DNA from: an uncultured Eubacteriales bacterium
GTDB taxonomy: Bacteria > Bacillota > Clostridia > Oscillospirales > Acutalibacteraceae
NCBI GenBank assembly: GCA_934486615.1
Contig: CAKSQO010000009.1
Location: 10,450-74,449, forward strand
DNA length: 64,000 nt
Direction of reading: 5' to 3'
The notes beneath the pieces were generated by a model that saw nothing but the letters and a program-made list of their open reading frames with translations, was not told the DNA's origin and searched no databases. Both the position numbers and the translations under genes were made by a program. Positions 15,844-24,486 of the stretch are shown here, piece by piece. The stretch's first letter is position 1. Every line of letters begins with the position of its first letter.

Positions 15844-17193
15844 ATGCCCGTCACTCCCACCATTCCCGAATACATAACCGTCCATCTCGGGCGGCCGAAT
15901 GAAGCCGCTCAAAACGTCACCGTTACCTTTCCCGACTACATCAAAAACGTCGCGTCGAGCGAGATCTACCCCACCTGGCCGCGCGAAGCGATAATCGCCA
16001 ACATCTACGCTCAGATCTCGTTCGCGCTCAACCGGATTTTCACCGACTGGTACCCCTCACAGGGCTACGATTTTGACATCACGTCGACCACGGCCTACGA
16101 CCAGTCGTTCGTAAACGGCCGCAACGTATTTGAGAACATCTCCGACATCGTCGACGAGATCTTCAACAGCTACGTCCGCCGTCAGGGCAACCTCGAGCCG
16201 CTGTTCACCTCCTACTGCAGCGGGCGCGGCACAAACTGCGCGGGCTTGAAGCAGTGGGACACGGTCAATCTCGCCGAGCAGGGATACTCGGCGCTCGACA
16301 TACTCAAATACTACTACGGCGATGACATCGAGATCGTCACCTCCGTGCCTGTGCGCATCAGCGCAGGCTCGTACCAGGGCAGTCCGCTGCGGCTGGGCGA
16401 CGCGGGGCCGAGCGTGCAGACGCTGCAGAATATGCTCAACCGCGTATCGCGCAACTACCCCGCGATACTGACCGTGTCGAACTCGCAGGGCATATTCAAC
16501 CTCGAGACCGAAACGGCGGTCAAAAAATTTCAGCAGATATTCAACCTCACGCCCGACGGCATCGTCGGCAACGCGACGTGGTACAGACTGGCCTACATAT
16601 ACGTCAGCATAAAGCGGCTGAGCGAGCTGAACTCCGAGGGTCTGAGCCTTTCGGACGTGCCGCAGCAGTACGTCGACACGATAAGTCTCGGCTCGACGGG
16701 GCGCGACGTGCAGGTGGTGCAGTATTACCTGGCGGTAATCGGGCGGTATTACGACACCGTACCCGTCGTCGCGACCGACGGCATTTTCGGCGAGCAGACG
16801 GAAGCGGCCGTGCGCGCCTTTCAGCAGACGGTCGGGCTGCCTGTCGACGGCATCGTCGGCGCGGTGACGTGGAACGCCATCAACCGCGCCTATCGCGGCA
16901 TAATCGGCAATCAGGCCGCCGACCCGAACCGCGCGGCGTTCTTCCCGGGAGTGATATTGCAGCGCGGAATGAGCGGCGAGAGCGTCCGCCTGCTGCAAAC
17001 CTACCTTTCGCGGATTGCGGACGACTACCCCGCTATACCGAAAATAACGCCCGACGGCATCTTCGGAGCAGCGACAGAGGCAGCCGTGCGTGCCTATCAG
17101 ACCGAGTTCGGGCTCCAGCCCAACGGCATAGTCGGCGCAGTCACCTGGGACAGCATCGGCTCGCTTTACGATGACCTTGGAGGCAGCGTATGA
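15844..17193 (+). CDS. Protein with SpoIID-like N-terminus and three peptidoglycan-binding domains
   Basis: 449 residues. About residues 25-165 resemble the SpoIID/LytB fold used in sporulation septum proteins: FPDYIKNVASSEIYPTWPRE, IIANIYAQISFALNRI, followed by GRGTNCAGLKQWD. Then come three PG_binding_1 units near residues 185-255, 280-350 and 370-445, each with a DGIFGxxTExAVxxFQ-type signature ending in GxVGxxTW. No signal peptide is visible. It starts 10 bases after the preceding gene and overlaps the next by four bases (ATGA). A role in spore cortex or envelope assembly is inferred from these domains and the SpoVB gene that follows. Confidence 0.78.
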   Translation: MPVTPTIPEYITVHLGRPNEAAQNVTVTFPDYIKNVASSEIYPTWPREAIIANIYAQISFALNRIFTDWYPSQGYDFDITSTTAYDQSFVNGRNVFENISDIVDEIFNSYVRRQGNLEPLFTSYCSGRGTNCAGLKQWDTVNLAEQGYSALDILKYYYGDDIEIVTSVPVRISAGSYQGSPLRLGDAGPSVQTLQNMLNRVSRNYPAILTVSNSQGIFNLETETAVKKFQQIFNLTPDGIVGNATWYRLAYIYVSIKRLSELNSEGLSLSDVPQQYVDTISLGSTGRDVQVVQYYLAVIGRYYDTVPVVATDGIFGEQTEAAVRAFQQTVGLPVDGIVGAVTWNAINRAYRGIIGNQAADPNRAAFFPGVILQRGMSGESVRLLQTYLSRIADDYPAIPKITPDGIFGAATEAAVRAYQTEFGLQPNGIVGAVTWDSIGSLYDDLGGSV

Positions 17194-17696
17194 ACAGTGT
17201 TTCGATAAGACGGCTGCAGGAGCAGCTGCGGTTGATAGCAAACTACGGCAACAACCTGCCGAGCGTGGCTGTCGACGGCATTTACGGCGAGGAAACGGAG
17301 AACGCGGTTCGCGCCTTTCAGCAGCTTTTCGGGCTGAAAGCGACGGGCAAGGTCGACTTTGACACGCTCGAAGCGATAAACGAGGTCTACACCCTGCTGC
17401 TTGAAGCAGCCTTGCCCGCCGACTCGTTCTCGCCATACCCCGACTGCGGCAAGGTGCTGCGGCCGGGTGATCGCTCGCCGCTCGTTTCGATAATACAGAT
17501 AATGCTCAACGCGATCGCCGGCGAGTTCGACAACTTCCGCAAGGTGAGAGTCGACGGCGACTTCGGCTCTGTCACCGCCGACAATATCCGCGAGCTGCAG
17601 AAGGTCAATCAAATGGAGCCCACGGGGCTTGTCAACAAGGCGACGTGGAACGCGCTCTGCCGTCTTTACTCACGGTGCGAAGGGGATCAGTGCTGA
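17190..17696 (+). CDS. Peptidoglycan-binding protein, two PG_binding_1 domains
   Basis: 168 residues composed of two PG_binding_1 units: the first with VDGIYGEETENAVRAFQQLF, the second with VDGDFGSVTADNIRELQKVN. No catalytic domain or signal peptide is present. It is translationally coupled to the larger peptidoglycan-binding protein through a 4-base overlap and its 3' end overlaps the likely GTG start of spoVB, so the genes form one operon. It may be a partner of the preceding protein. Confidence 0.78.
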   Translation: MNSVSIRRLQEQLRLIANYGNNLPSVAVDGIYGEETENAVRAFQQLFGLKATGKVDFDTLEAINEVYTLLLEAALPADSFSPYPDCGKVLRPGDRSPLVSIIQIMLNAIAGEFDNFRKVRVDGDFGSVTADNIRELQKVNQMEPTGLVNKATWNALCRLYSRCEGDQC

Positions 17697-19264
17697 CCTG
17701 CGGCAAGAGGCGCTTCATTAAAAATGCGGCGATCTTGACCTGCTCGGCCATAATTCTGCGCACGGTCGGAATGTTCTTCCGCGTCTGGCTGTCAAACCGC
17801 ATCGGCAGCGAGGGGATGGGACTTTATCAGCTGATCTTCTCGGTCTATATGCTCGTGGCGACGTTCGCAACCGCAGGCATTTCCACCGCAGTTACGCGTC
17901 TTGTCGCCGAGGAGCTGCCCGTCGGCTCGGCGCGCTCGGTCAGGCGCATACTGCGCCGCTCGCTCACGCTGACCCTGCTTGTCGCGGCGGCCTCGGCGGC
18001 GCTTGTGTTCGCGCTCGGCGACGTGATAGCCGTTTACTGGATAAAGGACGCCCGCGCAGCGCGCAGTCTGAAGATACTCGCGTTTTCGCTGCCGTTTATG
18101 GGCGTTTCGTCGTGTATTCGCGGCTATTTCGTGGCGCTGCGCCGCGTGCTCACACCGTCGAACGCGCAGCTGTTTGAGCAGCTGGTGCGAATGGCGGTCA
18201 TCGCCGCGATAATCGGCGGCTGCGCCGAAAAGGGGCTCGAATACGCCTGCGCGGCGGTGCTGATAGGGGACACCGTCGCGGAGAGCGCCTCGTGCGCGTT
18301 CAGCATCATCGGATATCTGCGCGACCGCAGAAAACTCGGCTCACCCGTCGGCGCGCGGCAAAGCCCCGACTATCACGTCACCCGCCGACTGCTCGACATC
18401 AGCCTGCCCATCGCGGGCGGCAGATACGTCACCACCGCGCTGAGAACGGCCGAAAGCCTGCTCATTCCCGACAAGCTGACCGCGTTCAACTCCTCGCATG
18501 AGCTGTCGCTGTCGCAATACGGCGCGTTTCGCGGCATGGCGATGCCCGTAGTTTTCTTTATGTCGTCGTTTCTGACGGCGATCTCGACCCTGCTCGTGCC
18601 CGAGCTGTCAGGCTCGATTGCTTCGGGCGATGAGGGCGCCGTCAGGAGCGCCGCCAAGCGCACGGTGCACCTGACGATGTGCTCGTCGATGCTTGTCGCG
18701 GCGGTGTTTTTCACGTTCTCAACCGACATCGGCAACGCGTTTTACGGCTCGGACGAGGTCGGGCTGTACGTCCGCGCCCTCGCGCCGCTGATACCGCTGA
18801 TGTACCTCGAAAGTGTAGTCGCGGGTATGCTCAACGGGCTTGACAAGCAGCGCAGCGTGTTCGTTTACAACGTGGCCGACTCCGTTTTGCGCATCGCGCT
18901 CATCTTCATCGCCGTGCCGCGCTTCGGAATGGCGGGCTTTATCGGCGTGACGGTAATAAGCAACATTTTCACCTCGCTGCTGTGCCTGATAAAGCTGCTG
19001 CGGGTGGCAAAAGTGCGCTTTGACCTGCTCGACTGGGTCGTAAGGCCGCTCATATGCGCGCTTGCGGCCGTCACAGTCGCGATCGCCGCACACCGACTTG
19101 CCGCCGAGCTGCCCATCATCGCTCGCACTCTGCTTGAAGCGGCTGCCGCCGCGGCGGCCTACGTCCCGCTGCTGTACGTCACGGGCGGCGCACAGGAGCT
19201 GCGCTCTGCCGGCAGGCAAGCCGCGGTGATAAAGCGCCGCCGCAAAAATGCGATAAAGCGCTGA
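17690..19264 (+). CDS. spoVB: Stage V sporulation protein B-like flippase (MOP superfamily)
   Basis: About 525 residues with some 14 membrane helices of the MATE/MOP (MurJ, Wzx, SpoVB) superfamily. The start FIKNAAILTCSAIILRTVGMFFR is typical of SpoVB, which moves lipid-linked precursors for spore cortex peptidoglycan. A GTG at 17690 with AAGGGG just upstream fits best; an ATG at 17645 would add 15 residues in a region that codes for the preceding protein. Family features include RLVAEE, SCIRGYF and SLPIAGGRYVTT. It is the last gene of the envelope operon. Confidence 0.85.
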   Translation: MLTCGKRRFIKNAAILTCSAIILRTVGMFFRVWLSNRIGSEGMGLYQLIFSVYMLVATFATAGISTAVTRLVAEELPVGSARSVRRILRRSLTLTLLVAAASAALVFALGDVIAVYWIKDARAARSLKILAFSLPFMGVSSCIRGYFVALRRVLTPSNAQLFEQLVRMAVIAAIIGGCAEKGLEYACAAVLIGDTVAESASCAFSIIGYLRDRRKLGSPVGARQSPDYHVTRRLLDISLPIAGGRYVTTALRTAESLLIPDKLTAFNSSHELSLSQYGAFRGMAMPVVFFMSSFLTAISTLLVPELSGSIASGDEGAVRSAAKRTVHLTMCSSMLVAAVFFTFSTDIGNAFYGSDEVGLYVRALAPLIPLMYLESVVAGMLNGLDKQRSVFVYNVADSVLRIALIFIAVPRFGMAGFIGVTVISNIFTSLLCLIKLLRVAKVRFDLLDWVVRPLICALAAVTVAIAAHRLAAELPIIARTLLEAAAAAAAYVPLLYVTGGAQELRSAGRQAAVIKRRRKNAIKR

Positions 19265-19322
19265 CTTGCCGTACGGCTGCTGCAGGAATATTTTTCGGCT
19301 CGCAAAAAGGGATAAACGCAAA

Positions 19323-19372
19323 GCCTCCCTGTGCTCTTGGTTCATATACCGAACCGTGAGCACAGGGAGGTT
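19323..19372. terminator. Bidirectional terminator between spoVB and mrnC
   Basis: CCTCCCTGTGCTC pairs with GAGCACAGGGAGG, with a further GGTTC/GAACC stem inside. It serves the convergent genes ending at 19264 and 19383. Confidence 0.85.
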
Positions 19373-19382
19373 ATACTTCTTG

Positions 19383-19775
19383 TTACAGCTCGAGCCGCTC
19401 GACTATCGCGGCGAAAAGCTCCTCGGCGCGCGCGTTTTGCCCGTTCAGCGCAAGCCAGCCGAACAGCGCTTCAAGCCCCGTCGCGGCGTGGTACTCCGCC
19501 TGAGACGAGCCGCGCGGAACGTGCGACACCTTCGCGTTGCGGCCTCGGCGGAACACCGCCGCTTCCTTTTCACTCAGCATATCCGCAACAGCGGAAACGC
19601 CCCTGGCCTGCGTCTGAGCGCAGACAAGCTGCGCCGAAGCCTTATGCAGCCCGCCGACGGGGCGGTTGCCCTTTTCGACTATGTAGCGCCGCGCGAGCAC
19701 GCTGAACACAGCGTCGCCGTAAAAGGCGAGGGTCAGCGGGCTTTGCTCGCCCGCGTTTATCGGATTTTCACTCAC
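19383..19775 (-). CDS. mrnC: Mini-ribonuclease III
   Basis: 130 residues: an RNase III catalytic domain without an RNA-binding domain. LAFYGDAVFSVLARRYI holds the first acidic site, RRGRNAKVSHVPRGSSQAEYHAATGLEALFGWLAL the conserved central helix and the second acidic residue. In B. subtilis this enzyme matures the 3' and 5' ends of 23S rRNA. Translation starts at a GTG with GGAGGGG before it, 15 bases after obgE, so the two are co-transcribed. Confidence 0.9.
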   Translation of the reverse strand: MSENPINAGEQSPLTLAFYGDAVFSVLARRYIVEKGNRPVGGLHKASAQLVCAQTQARGVSAVADMLSEKEAAVFRRGRNAKVSHVPRGSSQAEYHAATGLEALFGWLALNGQNARAEELFAAIVERLEL

Positions 19776-19790
19776 AGCCTGCCCCTCCGC

Positions 19791-21062
19791 TTACGGCACA
19801 TAGTCAAACTCAAAGTCATAAATGCTGACCGTGTCGCCCTTTTCGATTCCCGCGTCCTCAAGCGCGTCGATTATTCCGCTTGAGCGCAGCACGCGCTGAA
19901 AATACTGCAAAGAGTCGTAGTTGTCGGGGTCGATAGTCTCCATAATTTTGAGCAGCCAGCGCGCCTCGATGATGAAAACGCCGTCCTCGACGGTGAGCCT
20001 GAAGTCGCGCTTTTTGCCGTCGGTGAAGTCCTCTTCAGGCGCCTGCTCGGGCTCGTAGCGCTTGATAGGCTCAAGCGTCGCAAGCTCGGCGGCGACGTAG
20101 TCGATGAGCTCCTTTGTGCCCTCGGCGATGGCCGCCATTATCGGGAAAAATGCGATGCCGCGCTCCTCAAAATAGGCGCGCACGCGCGCGACCTCGGCCT
20201 CGTCGGTCAGATCGCACTTGTTTGCCGCGACGACCTGCCTGCGCTTGGCAAGCTCGGGGTCGAACACCTCAAGCTCCTTGTTTATCTTGTTGAAATCGTC
20301 GATCGGGTCGCGCCCCTCGCTGCCCGAAACGTCAATGACGTGGACGAGCATACGGCAGCGGTCGATGTGGCGCAGAAACTCGTGGCCGAGCCCGACGCCC
20401 TCGCCCGCGCCCTCGATAAGGCCCGGAATATCAGCCATAACGAACGAGCTGCCCTCGCCCATTCGGACAACGCCGAGCACGGGCGTGAGAGTGGTGAAGT
20501 GGTAGTTTGCGATTTTCGGCTTTGCCATCGACACGACCGAGATGAGGGTCGACTTGCCGACGTTCGGGAAGCCTATCAGGCCGACGTCCGCGAGCAGCTT
20601 AAGCTCCAGAGTGACCTCCAGCTCCTCGCCCGGCGCGCCGTTTTTGGCAAAGCGCGGGGTCTGGCGCGTGGGGGTCGCAAAGTGGACGTTGCCCCAGCCG
20701 CCCTTGCCGCCGTGCGCAATGACGAACGGCTCGTCGTCGGACATATCGGCGATTATGCGGCCGCTCTCGGCGTCGCGCACAAGCGTGCCGCGCGGAACGC
20801 AGACGGTGAGGTCAGGCGCGCTTTTGCCGAAGCAGCGCGCTCCGGAGCCGTTCTGTCCGTTCTCGGCAACGTACTTGCGCTTGTAGCGGAAGTCGGCGAG
20901 GGTCGACAGGTTGTCGTCGACCTTCAGCACGACGTTGCCGCCGCGCCCGCCGTCACCGCCGTCGGGGCCGCCCGAGGCGACGTACTTCTCGCGGTGGAAC
21001 GAAACGGCGCCGTGGCCGCCGTCGCCTGCCTTTATTTTGATTTTTGCGGTATCAATGAACAT
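19791..21062 (-). CDS. obgE: Obg family ribosome-associated GTPase
   Basis: 423 residues in three parts: the Gly-rich Obg fold (about 1-158, MFIDTAKIKIKAGDGG, GGPDGGDGGRGG), the GTPase domain (GFPNVGKST as P-loop, DIPGLIEGAGEGVGLG as switch II, NKCD) and a C-terminal OCT domain (about 350-423). Obg proteins link 50S ribosome assembly with growth and, in Bacillus, with sporulation entry. I chose the ATG at 21062, with AGAGGTG before it, because MFIDTAKI is the normal family start; a GTG three codons upstream is possible. Confidence 0.96.
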   Translation of the reverse strand: MFIDTAKIKIKAGDGGHGAVSFHREKYVASGGPDGGDGGRGGNVVLKVDDNLSTLADFRYKRKYVAENGQNGSGARCFGKSAPDLTVCVPRGTLVRDAESGRIIADMSDDEPFVIAHGGKGGWGNVHFATPTRQTPRFAKNGAPGEELEVTLELKLLADVGLIGFPNVGKSTLISVVSMAKPKIANYHFTTLTPVLGVVRMGEGSSFVMADIPGLIEGAGEGVGLGHEFLRHIDRCRMLVHVIDVSGSEGRDPIDDFNKINKELEVFDPELAKRRQVVAANKCDLTDEAEVARVRAYFEERGIAFFPIMAAIAEGTKELIDYVAAELATLEPIKRYEPEQAPEEDFTDGKKRDFRLTVEDGVFIIEARWLLKIMETIDPDNYDSLQYFQRVLRSSGIIDALEDAGIEKGDTVSIYDFEFDYVP

Positions 21063-21316
21063 ATTCGTCACCTCTTGTTATGTTTTGCAGCGCTTGAAAG
21101 CCCTCTGCCGTCAGCTTAAAGCGGAAAACGGAACAAATCCGCGGCATGAAGCCGGACTAAAGGCGCAAGCGCAAACCCGACCTCAAAGTCTTAAATTCAC
21201 GGCTTAAAGCCGGCACCGGCATCAATTCCGAGCCTACGCCCTAAGCCAAAGCCCGACCTAAAACCTGCGCCGAGCGCAGCGCCGGATTCAGCAATTCAAA
21301 GCGCTTAAAACAAAAA
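21063..21316. other. Spacer between obgE and the rpmA terminator with short inverted repeats
   Basis: No gene is supported here. The sequence is a run of loosely similar short words (CGGCTTAAAGCCGGC, CCGGCACCGGC, GCCTAAACC-like steps) of about 10-25 bases, including a palindrome at ACGGCTTAAAGCCG. The obgE promoter should lie in it, but I could not pick one. Confidence 0.4.
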
Positions 21317-21343
21317 TACCCCGAGCATAGTATGCCCGGGGTA
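21317..21343 (-). terminator. Intrinsic terminator after rpmA
   Basis: On the minus strand TACCCCGGGCAT and ATGCTCGGGGTA form a stem with loop ACT, followed by TTTTTGTTTT. It separates the rplU-prp-rpmA operon from obgE. Confidence 0.85.
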
Positions 21344-21357
21344 CGGTCGATTGATGA

Positions 21358-21642
21358 TTACTGCTCTACTGCGTAGACGCTGACCTTCTTGCGGTCACGA
21401 CCCAGACGCTCGAACTTGACCTTACCGTCGATCATCGCGAACAGGGTATCGTCAGAACCCTTGCCGACGTTCTCACCCGGGTGAATGTGAGTACCGCGCT
21501 GGCGAACAAGGACGTTGCCGGCGAGGACGAACTGTCCGTCGCCGCGCTTGACGCCGAGACGCTTAGCCTCGGAATCGCGGCCGTTCTTAGTAGAACCCAT
21601 ACCTTTCTTATGAGCGAAAAGCTGAATATTAATCTTAAGCAT
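21358..21642 (-). CDS. rpmA: 50S ribosomal protein bL27
   Basis: 94 residues of ribosomal protein L27, which reaches the peptidyl-transferase centre. MLKINIQLF precedes AHKKGMGSTKNGRDS; this N-terminal extension is typical of Firmicutes and is removed after the Phe by the Prp protease, encoded just upstream. The core signatures VKRGDGQFVLAGNVLVRQRG and HPGENVGKGSDDTLFA are present. The gene overlaps the end of prp by 8 bases. Confidence 0.97.
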   Translation of the reverse strand: MLKINIQLFAHKKGMGSTKNGRDSEAKRLGVKRGDGQFVLAGNVLVRQRGTHIHPGENVGKGSDDTLFAMIDGKVKFERLGRDRKKVSVYAVEQ

Positions 21643-21961
21643 CGTGTTGCACCTCCGTATTTATAGCGATATAGTTGCCGTACTGTTCTCTTAAGCCCTC
21701 CAAATGCAGCTTCAGTGCTGCAACAGCGTCCTGTGTGCGCCCGTCGGGAGCACTGAGCCTTACCGTGAGCCGACCGTCGCTTTCGCTTACAGCGGCCTTT
21801 GCGCGGATAATGTCGGTTATCGCGTTGGCGGTCAGATAGACCGCGCTTGAGACCGCGGCGCAGACAAGCCTTGCTTCAAGGCTGCCCTCGCTGTCAGTGT
21901 GGCCGGAAACGGTGAAGCCCGTAAATAAGCTGTCACAGGAGTAGAAAACGGCACGCGTCAT
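21635..21961 (-). CDS. prp: Ribosomal-processing cysteine protease Prp
   Basis: About 108 residues. His21 (VSGHTDSEG) and Cys34 (RLVCAAVSS) form the catalytic dyad of the Prp (YsxB) family, which removes the N-terminal extension of L27 and is essential where that extension exists. The gene sits between rplU and rpmA, the standard position in Firmicutes. I begin at the ATG at 21959-21961, five bases after the rplU stop, since the in-frame extension upstream only reads back into rplU. The rpmA start overlaps its end. Confidence 0.93.
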   Translation of the reverse strand: MTRAVFYSCDSLFTGFTVSGHTDSEGSLEARLVCAAVSSAVYLTANAITDIIRAKAAVSESDGRLTVRLSAPDGRTQDAVAALKLHLEGLREQYGNYIAINTEVQHDA

Positions 21962-21966
21962 TTTGA

Positions 21967-22278
21967 TCAGGCCTCGATAGAGTTGATCTGTACCTTCGTG
22001 TAGGGCTGTCTGTGGCCGAGGCAACGCTTGGAGCCCTTCTTCGGACGATAGGTGAAGACACGGATCTTCTTACCCTTGCCCTGCTTGAGGACGTCGGCGA
22101 CTACCTTAGCGCCGTCGACATAGGGAGCGCCGGCCTTGAGGCCGTCCTCACCGCCGAGGGCGATGACCTTGTCGAAGGTTACGGTGGTTTCCTCCGCAGC
22201 GTCGAGCTTTTCAACATAGATAACGTCGCCGTTCTCTACCTTGTACTGCTTTCCGCCGGTTTCGATGATAGCGTACAT
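21967..22278 (-). CDS. rplU: 50S ribosomal protein bL21
   Basis: 103 residues of L21, a 23S rRNA-binding protein: MYAIIETGGKQYKVENGDVI at the start and GKKIRVFTYRPKKGSKRCLGHRQPYT near the end. First gene of the rplU-prp-rpmA operon, driven by the promoter at 22370-22398, with an untranslated leader of about 85 bases that may hold an L21-type autoregulatory structure. Confidence 0.97.
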   Translation of the reverse strand: MYAIIETGGKQYKVENGDVIYVEKLDAAEETTVTFDKVIALGGEDGLKAGAPYVDGAKVVADVLKQGKGKKIRVFTYRPKKGSKRCLGHRQPYTKVQINSIEA

Positions 22279-22365
22279 TTACATTGGCACCTGCCTTATT
22301 ATAGACTCGCTACGCTCGGGCGGGGAAAAATCCCACTTAAAACAGCGGCCCGGAATATGCGGCTC
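22279..22365 (-). promoter_or_regulatory. Untranslated leader of rplU, possible L21 leader
   Basis: The leader carries GC-rich complementary segments (CCGGGCCGC, GGGATTTTTCCC, CGAGCGTAGCGAG) before the rplU start. L21 leader RNAs occur at this position in many Firmicutes; I cannot confirm the fold by eye. Confidence 0.4.
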
Positions 22366-22369
22366 ATAG

Positions 22370-22398
22370 ATTGTACCACATCGCACGCCTTTTGTCAA
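22370..22398 (-). promoter_or_regulatory. Promoter of the rplU-prp-rpmA operon
   Basis: On the minus strand TTGACA, a 17-base spacer and TACAAT form a near-consensus sigma-A promoter. Confidence 0.85.
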
Positions 22399-22489
22399 GA
22401 GTTTTAGCACGCACTGCGCAAAGCAAAAAACGGTTACATTATTGTAAACGTAAAATTACACTTTTTCGGTGGAAGTCGGGCGTAATCAT

Positions 22490-22498
22490 TGCTATAAT
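22490..22498 (+). promoter_or_regulatory. Extended -10 promoter for the lipoprotein metallopeptidase
   Basis: TGCTATAAT is an extended -10 element 34 bases before the ATG at 22532. No good -35 box is visible. Confidence 0.55.
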
Positions 22499-22531
22499 GT
22501 AAATAAAGAAAAGGAAAGGCGATGACTTTTG

Positions 22532-24385
22532 ATGAAGAGAATGTTATCACTGCTGCTTACGGCGGTAATGCTGCTCACTCTCTGCTCCTGCGGCGGAAAC
22601 GGGGGAAAAAGCACCGACTCGGCCTACAAAAAGCTGCTCGGCGACGAGCTGGGCGGCGGCATTTACGCGCTGAAAGGGCTTGACACCCTCGAGGGGCTGT
22701 CGGACGTCGCTTACTGCGGCGACAAAATGCTCGCGATATACAGTGAAAACGACTCCGCCCACGCGCTGATATACGACCTGAAGAAGGGCGCGGTCACGGC
22801 TTCGGGCACGGGCGAGGACTTTGACAGGTTCTACGCCGCAAGCGCGACTGAGATGAGCGCCGGCATAACCGTCGGCCTCGGCGACGGCGGCGAGATCGTG
22901 CTTTCCGACGGCGAAAGCGTGCGCGTTTACAATTCATCGTTCAGCCGCACGGCCGAATTTAAGCTCGAAAACCCGGGCTCGGTCGCCGTTTCGGGCGACA
23001 AGGTCATCGTCACGGGCGCGAGCGACACGGCCGACCTCTACACCTTCTCAGGCGATCGCACAAGCTGCACCCTGACCGGAACGGACGCGTCGTTCGAGGG
23101 CACGACCGACGACGGCGAGCTGATTTTCACCTGCTATACCGAGAATAAGAAGCTCGTTTACGCCTTTGTCAAGGACGGCAAAACCACCGTCACCCGCCCG
23201 TTCGACGGGATAAACGTGCGCTACGCCCACGGTGCGGTATACTCGGTCGGCTACGACACGTCGAGTGTCACGCGCACCGAGGCAAGCAACTCGTCGGTGT
23301 CGACCGTCTACTCTGTCGGCGACGGCGAATACTTCGACTTCCTCGGCGCGAGCGACGGCTTTTTCTTTGTCGCGCTCGGCGCGGATCAGGGGCAGTTTGC
23401 CAAAATCAGCCTGAAAAGCGGCGGCGAAGCCGCTCGCTTTGCCATCGACACAAGCAGCGAGTCGGTCATCTCTGCCCACAGCCGAGTACTCGACGACTCA
23501 ACCCTCCTGTTCGCAAAGCGCACGTCCGACGGCGTGACCATATGTGCGTGGGTAAGCGGCGACGACTCCGAAAGCAGCGGAATTTCCGGGCTCGGCAGCG
23601 CCGTAAACGCCGACATCGAGCGCATCTGCGCGGGAGGCAAGCTCTCGGGCACGGCGATAAACGTGCACTACGGCGCGGACGTTACCGAAGGCTTTGACGG
23701 CTACACCGCAGCTGCCGAGAGCAACTCTGTCACCATAAGGCGCGCGCTCGTCGAGCTTGACAGCGTTATCGGCAAGATGCCGAAGGGCTTCATTGACGAG
23801 ATTGCCGACGGCTTCGACGGCTTCGAGCTGTATCTGTGCGGCGCGATAAGCCCCACCGGCTCGTCCTCGATAAGCGACGCGTCGGCTGTCACGAACTCTC
23901 TCGGCGGCACGCTGCGCATCGCGCTCAACGTGAATCTGTCGCCGCTCGGGCAGAACTTCGTCCACGAGCTTATGCACGGCATCGACTCGCTCATCGGCCA
24001 AAACAGCGACGACTTCTTCGACTGGTATGAGCTTAACCCGAACAGCTTCCGCTACTTCAACGGCTACGTCACATCGGCGGGGCAGACCATCGACTCGAGC
24101 TACTCCCCGGACTACACTGCCGAGAGCGACAAAGCGATGAACTACCTCTTAGAGGGCGGCGACTGCCCCGATATCTGGTTCATCGACGGCTATTCCAAAA
24201 CCTACCCCACTGAGGACAGGGCGAGGGTCTTCGAGCACATCTTCTGCGACGAACCGGGCGAATACTGGGCGTTCGACAGCGACAAACTCCGTGCCAAGGC
24301 CGACCGCATCTGCGAGGTGCTGCGTGATAATTTTGACAGTGTCAAAAACTGCAGCGACATTTACTGGGAGCGAAATCTGAAGTAA
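22532..24385 (+). CDS. Lipoprotein with propeller-like region and C-terminal zinc metallopeptidase domain
   Basis: 617 residues. The N-terminus is a lipoprotein signal (MKRMLSLLLTAVMLLTLCSCGG), so the protein is membrane-anchored outside the cell. About residues 40-370 consist of strand-rich repeats (DVAYCGDKMLAIYS, DGELIFTCYTENKKLVYAF) suggesting a propeller. The C-terminal part has HELMH (His478-His482), the zinc-binding HExxH motif, followed by DWYELNPNSFRYF, as in other putative clostridial zinc peptidases. The substrate is unknown. A TTG just before the ATG is an alternative start. It is a single-gene unit reading divergently from rplU. Confidence 0.75.
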   Translation: MKRMLSLLLTAVMLLTLCSCGGNGGKSTDSAYKKLLGDELGGGIYALKGLDTLEGLSDVAYCGDKMLAIYSENDSAHALIYDLKKGAVTASGTGEDFDRFYAASATEMSAGITVGLGDGGEIVLSDGESVRVYNSSFSRTAEFKLENPGSVAVSGDKVIVTGASDTADLYTFSGDRTSCTLTGTDASFEGTTDDGELIFTCYTENKKLVYAFVKDGKTTVTRPFDGINVRYAHGAVYSVGYDTSSVTRTEASNSSVSTVYSVGDGEYFDFLGASDGFFFVALGADQGQFAKISLKSGGEAARFAIDTSSESVISAHSRVLDDSTLLFAKRTSDGVTICAWVSGDDSESSGISGLGSAVNADIERICAGGKLSGTAINVHYGADVTEGFDGYTAAAESNSVTIRRALVELDSVIGKMPKGFIDEIADGFDGFELYLCGAISPTGSSSISDASAVTNSLGGTLRIALNVNLSPLGQNFVHELMHGIDSLIGQNSDDFFDWYELNPNSFRYFNGYVTSAGQTIDSSYSPDYTAESDKAMNYLLEGGDCPDIWFIDGYSKTYPTEDRARVFEHIFCDEPGEYWAFDSDKLRAKADRICEVLRDNFDSVKNCSDIYWERNLK

Positions 24386-24486
24386 GCCGCGGCTGCACAT
24401 AAGGGCGCATCGTCTACTGACTCCGTTAAATTCAACAGTCGCGCCACGTGTATGGCAGCGCAGCGGAGGTCAGAAAGGAGCCGAGT

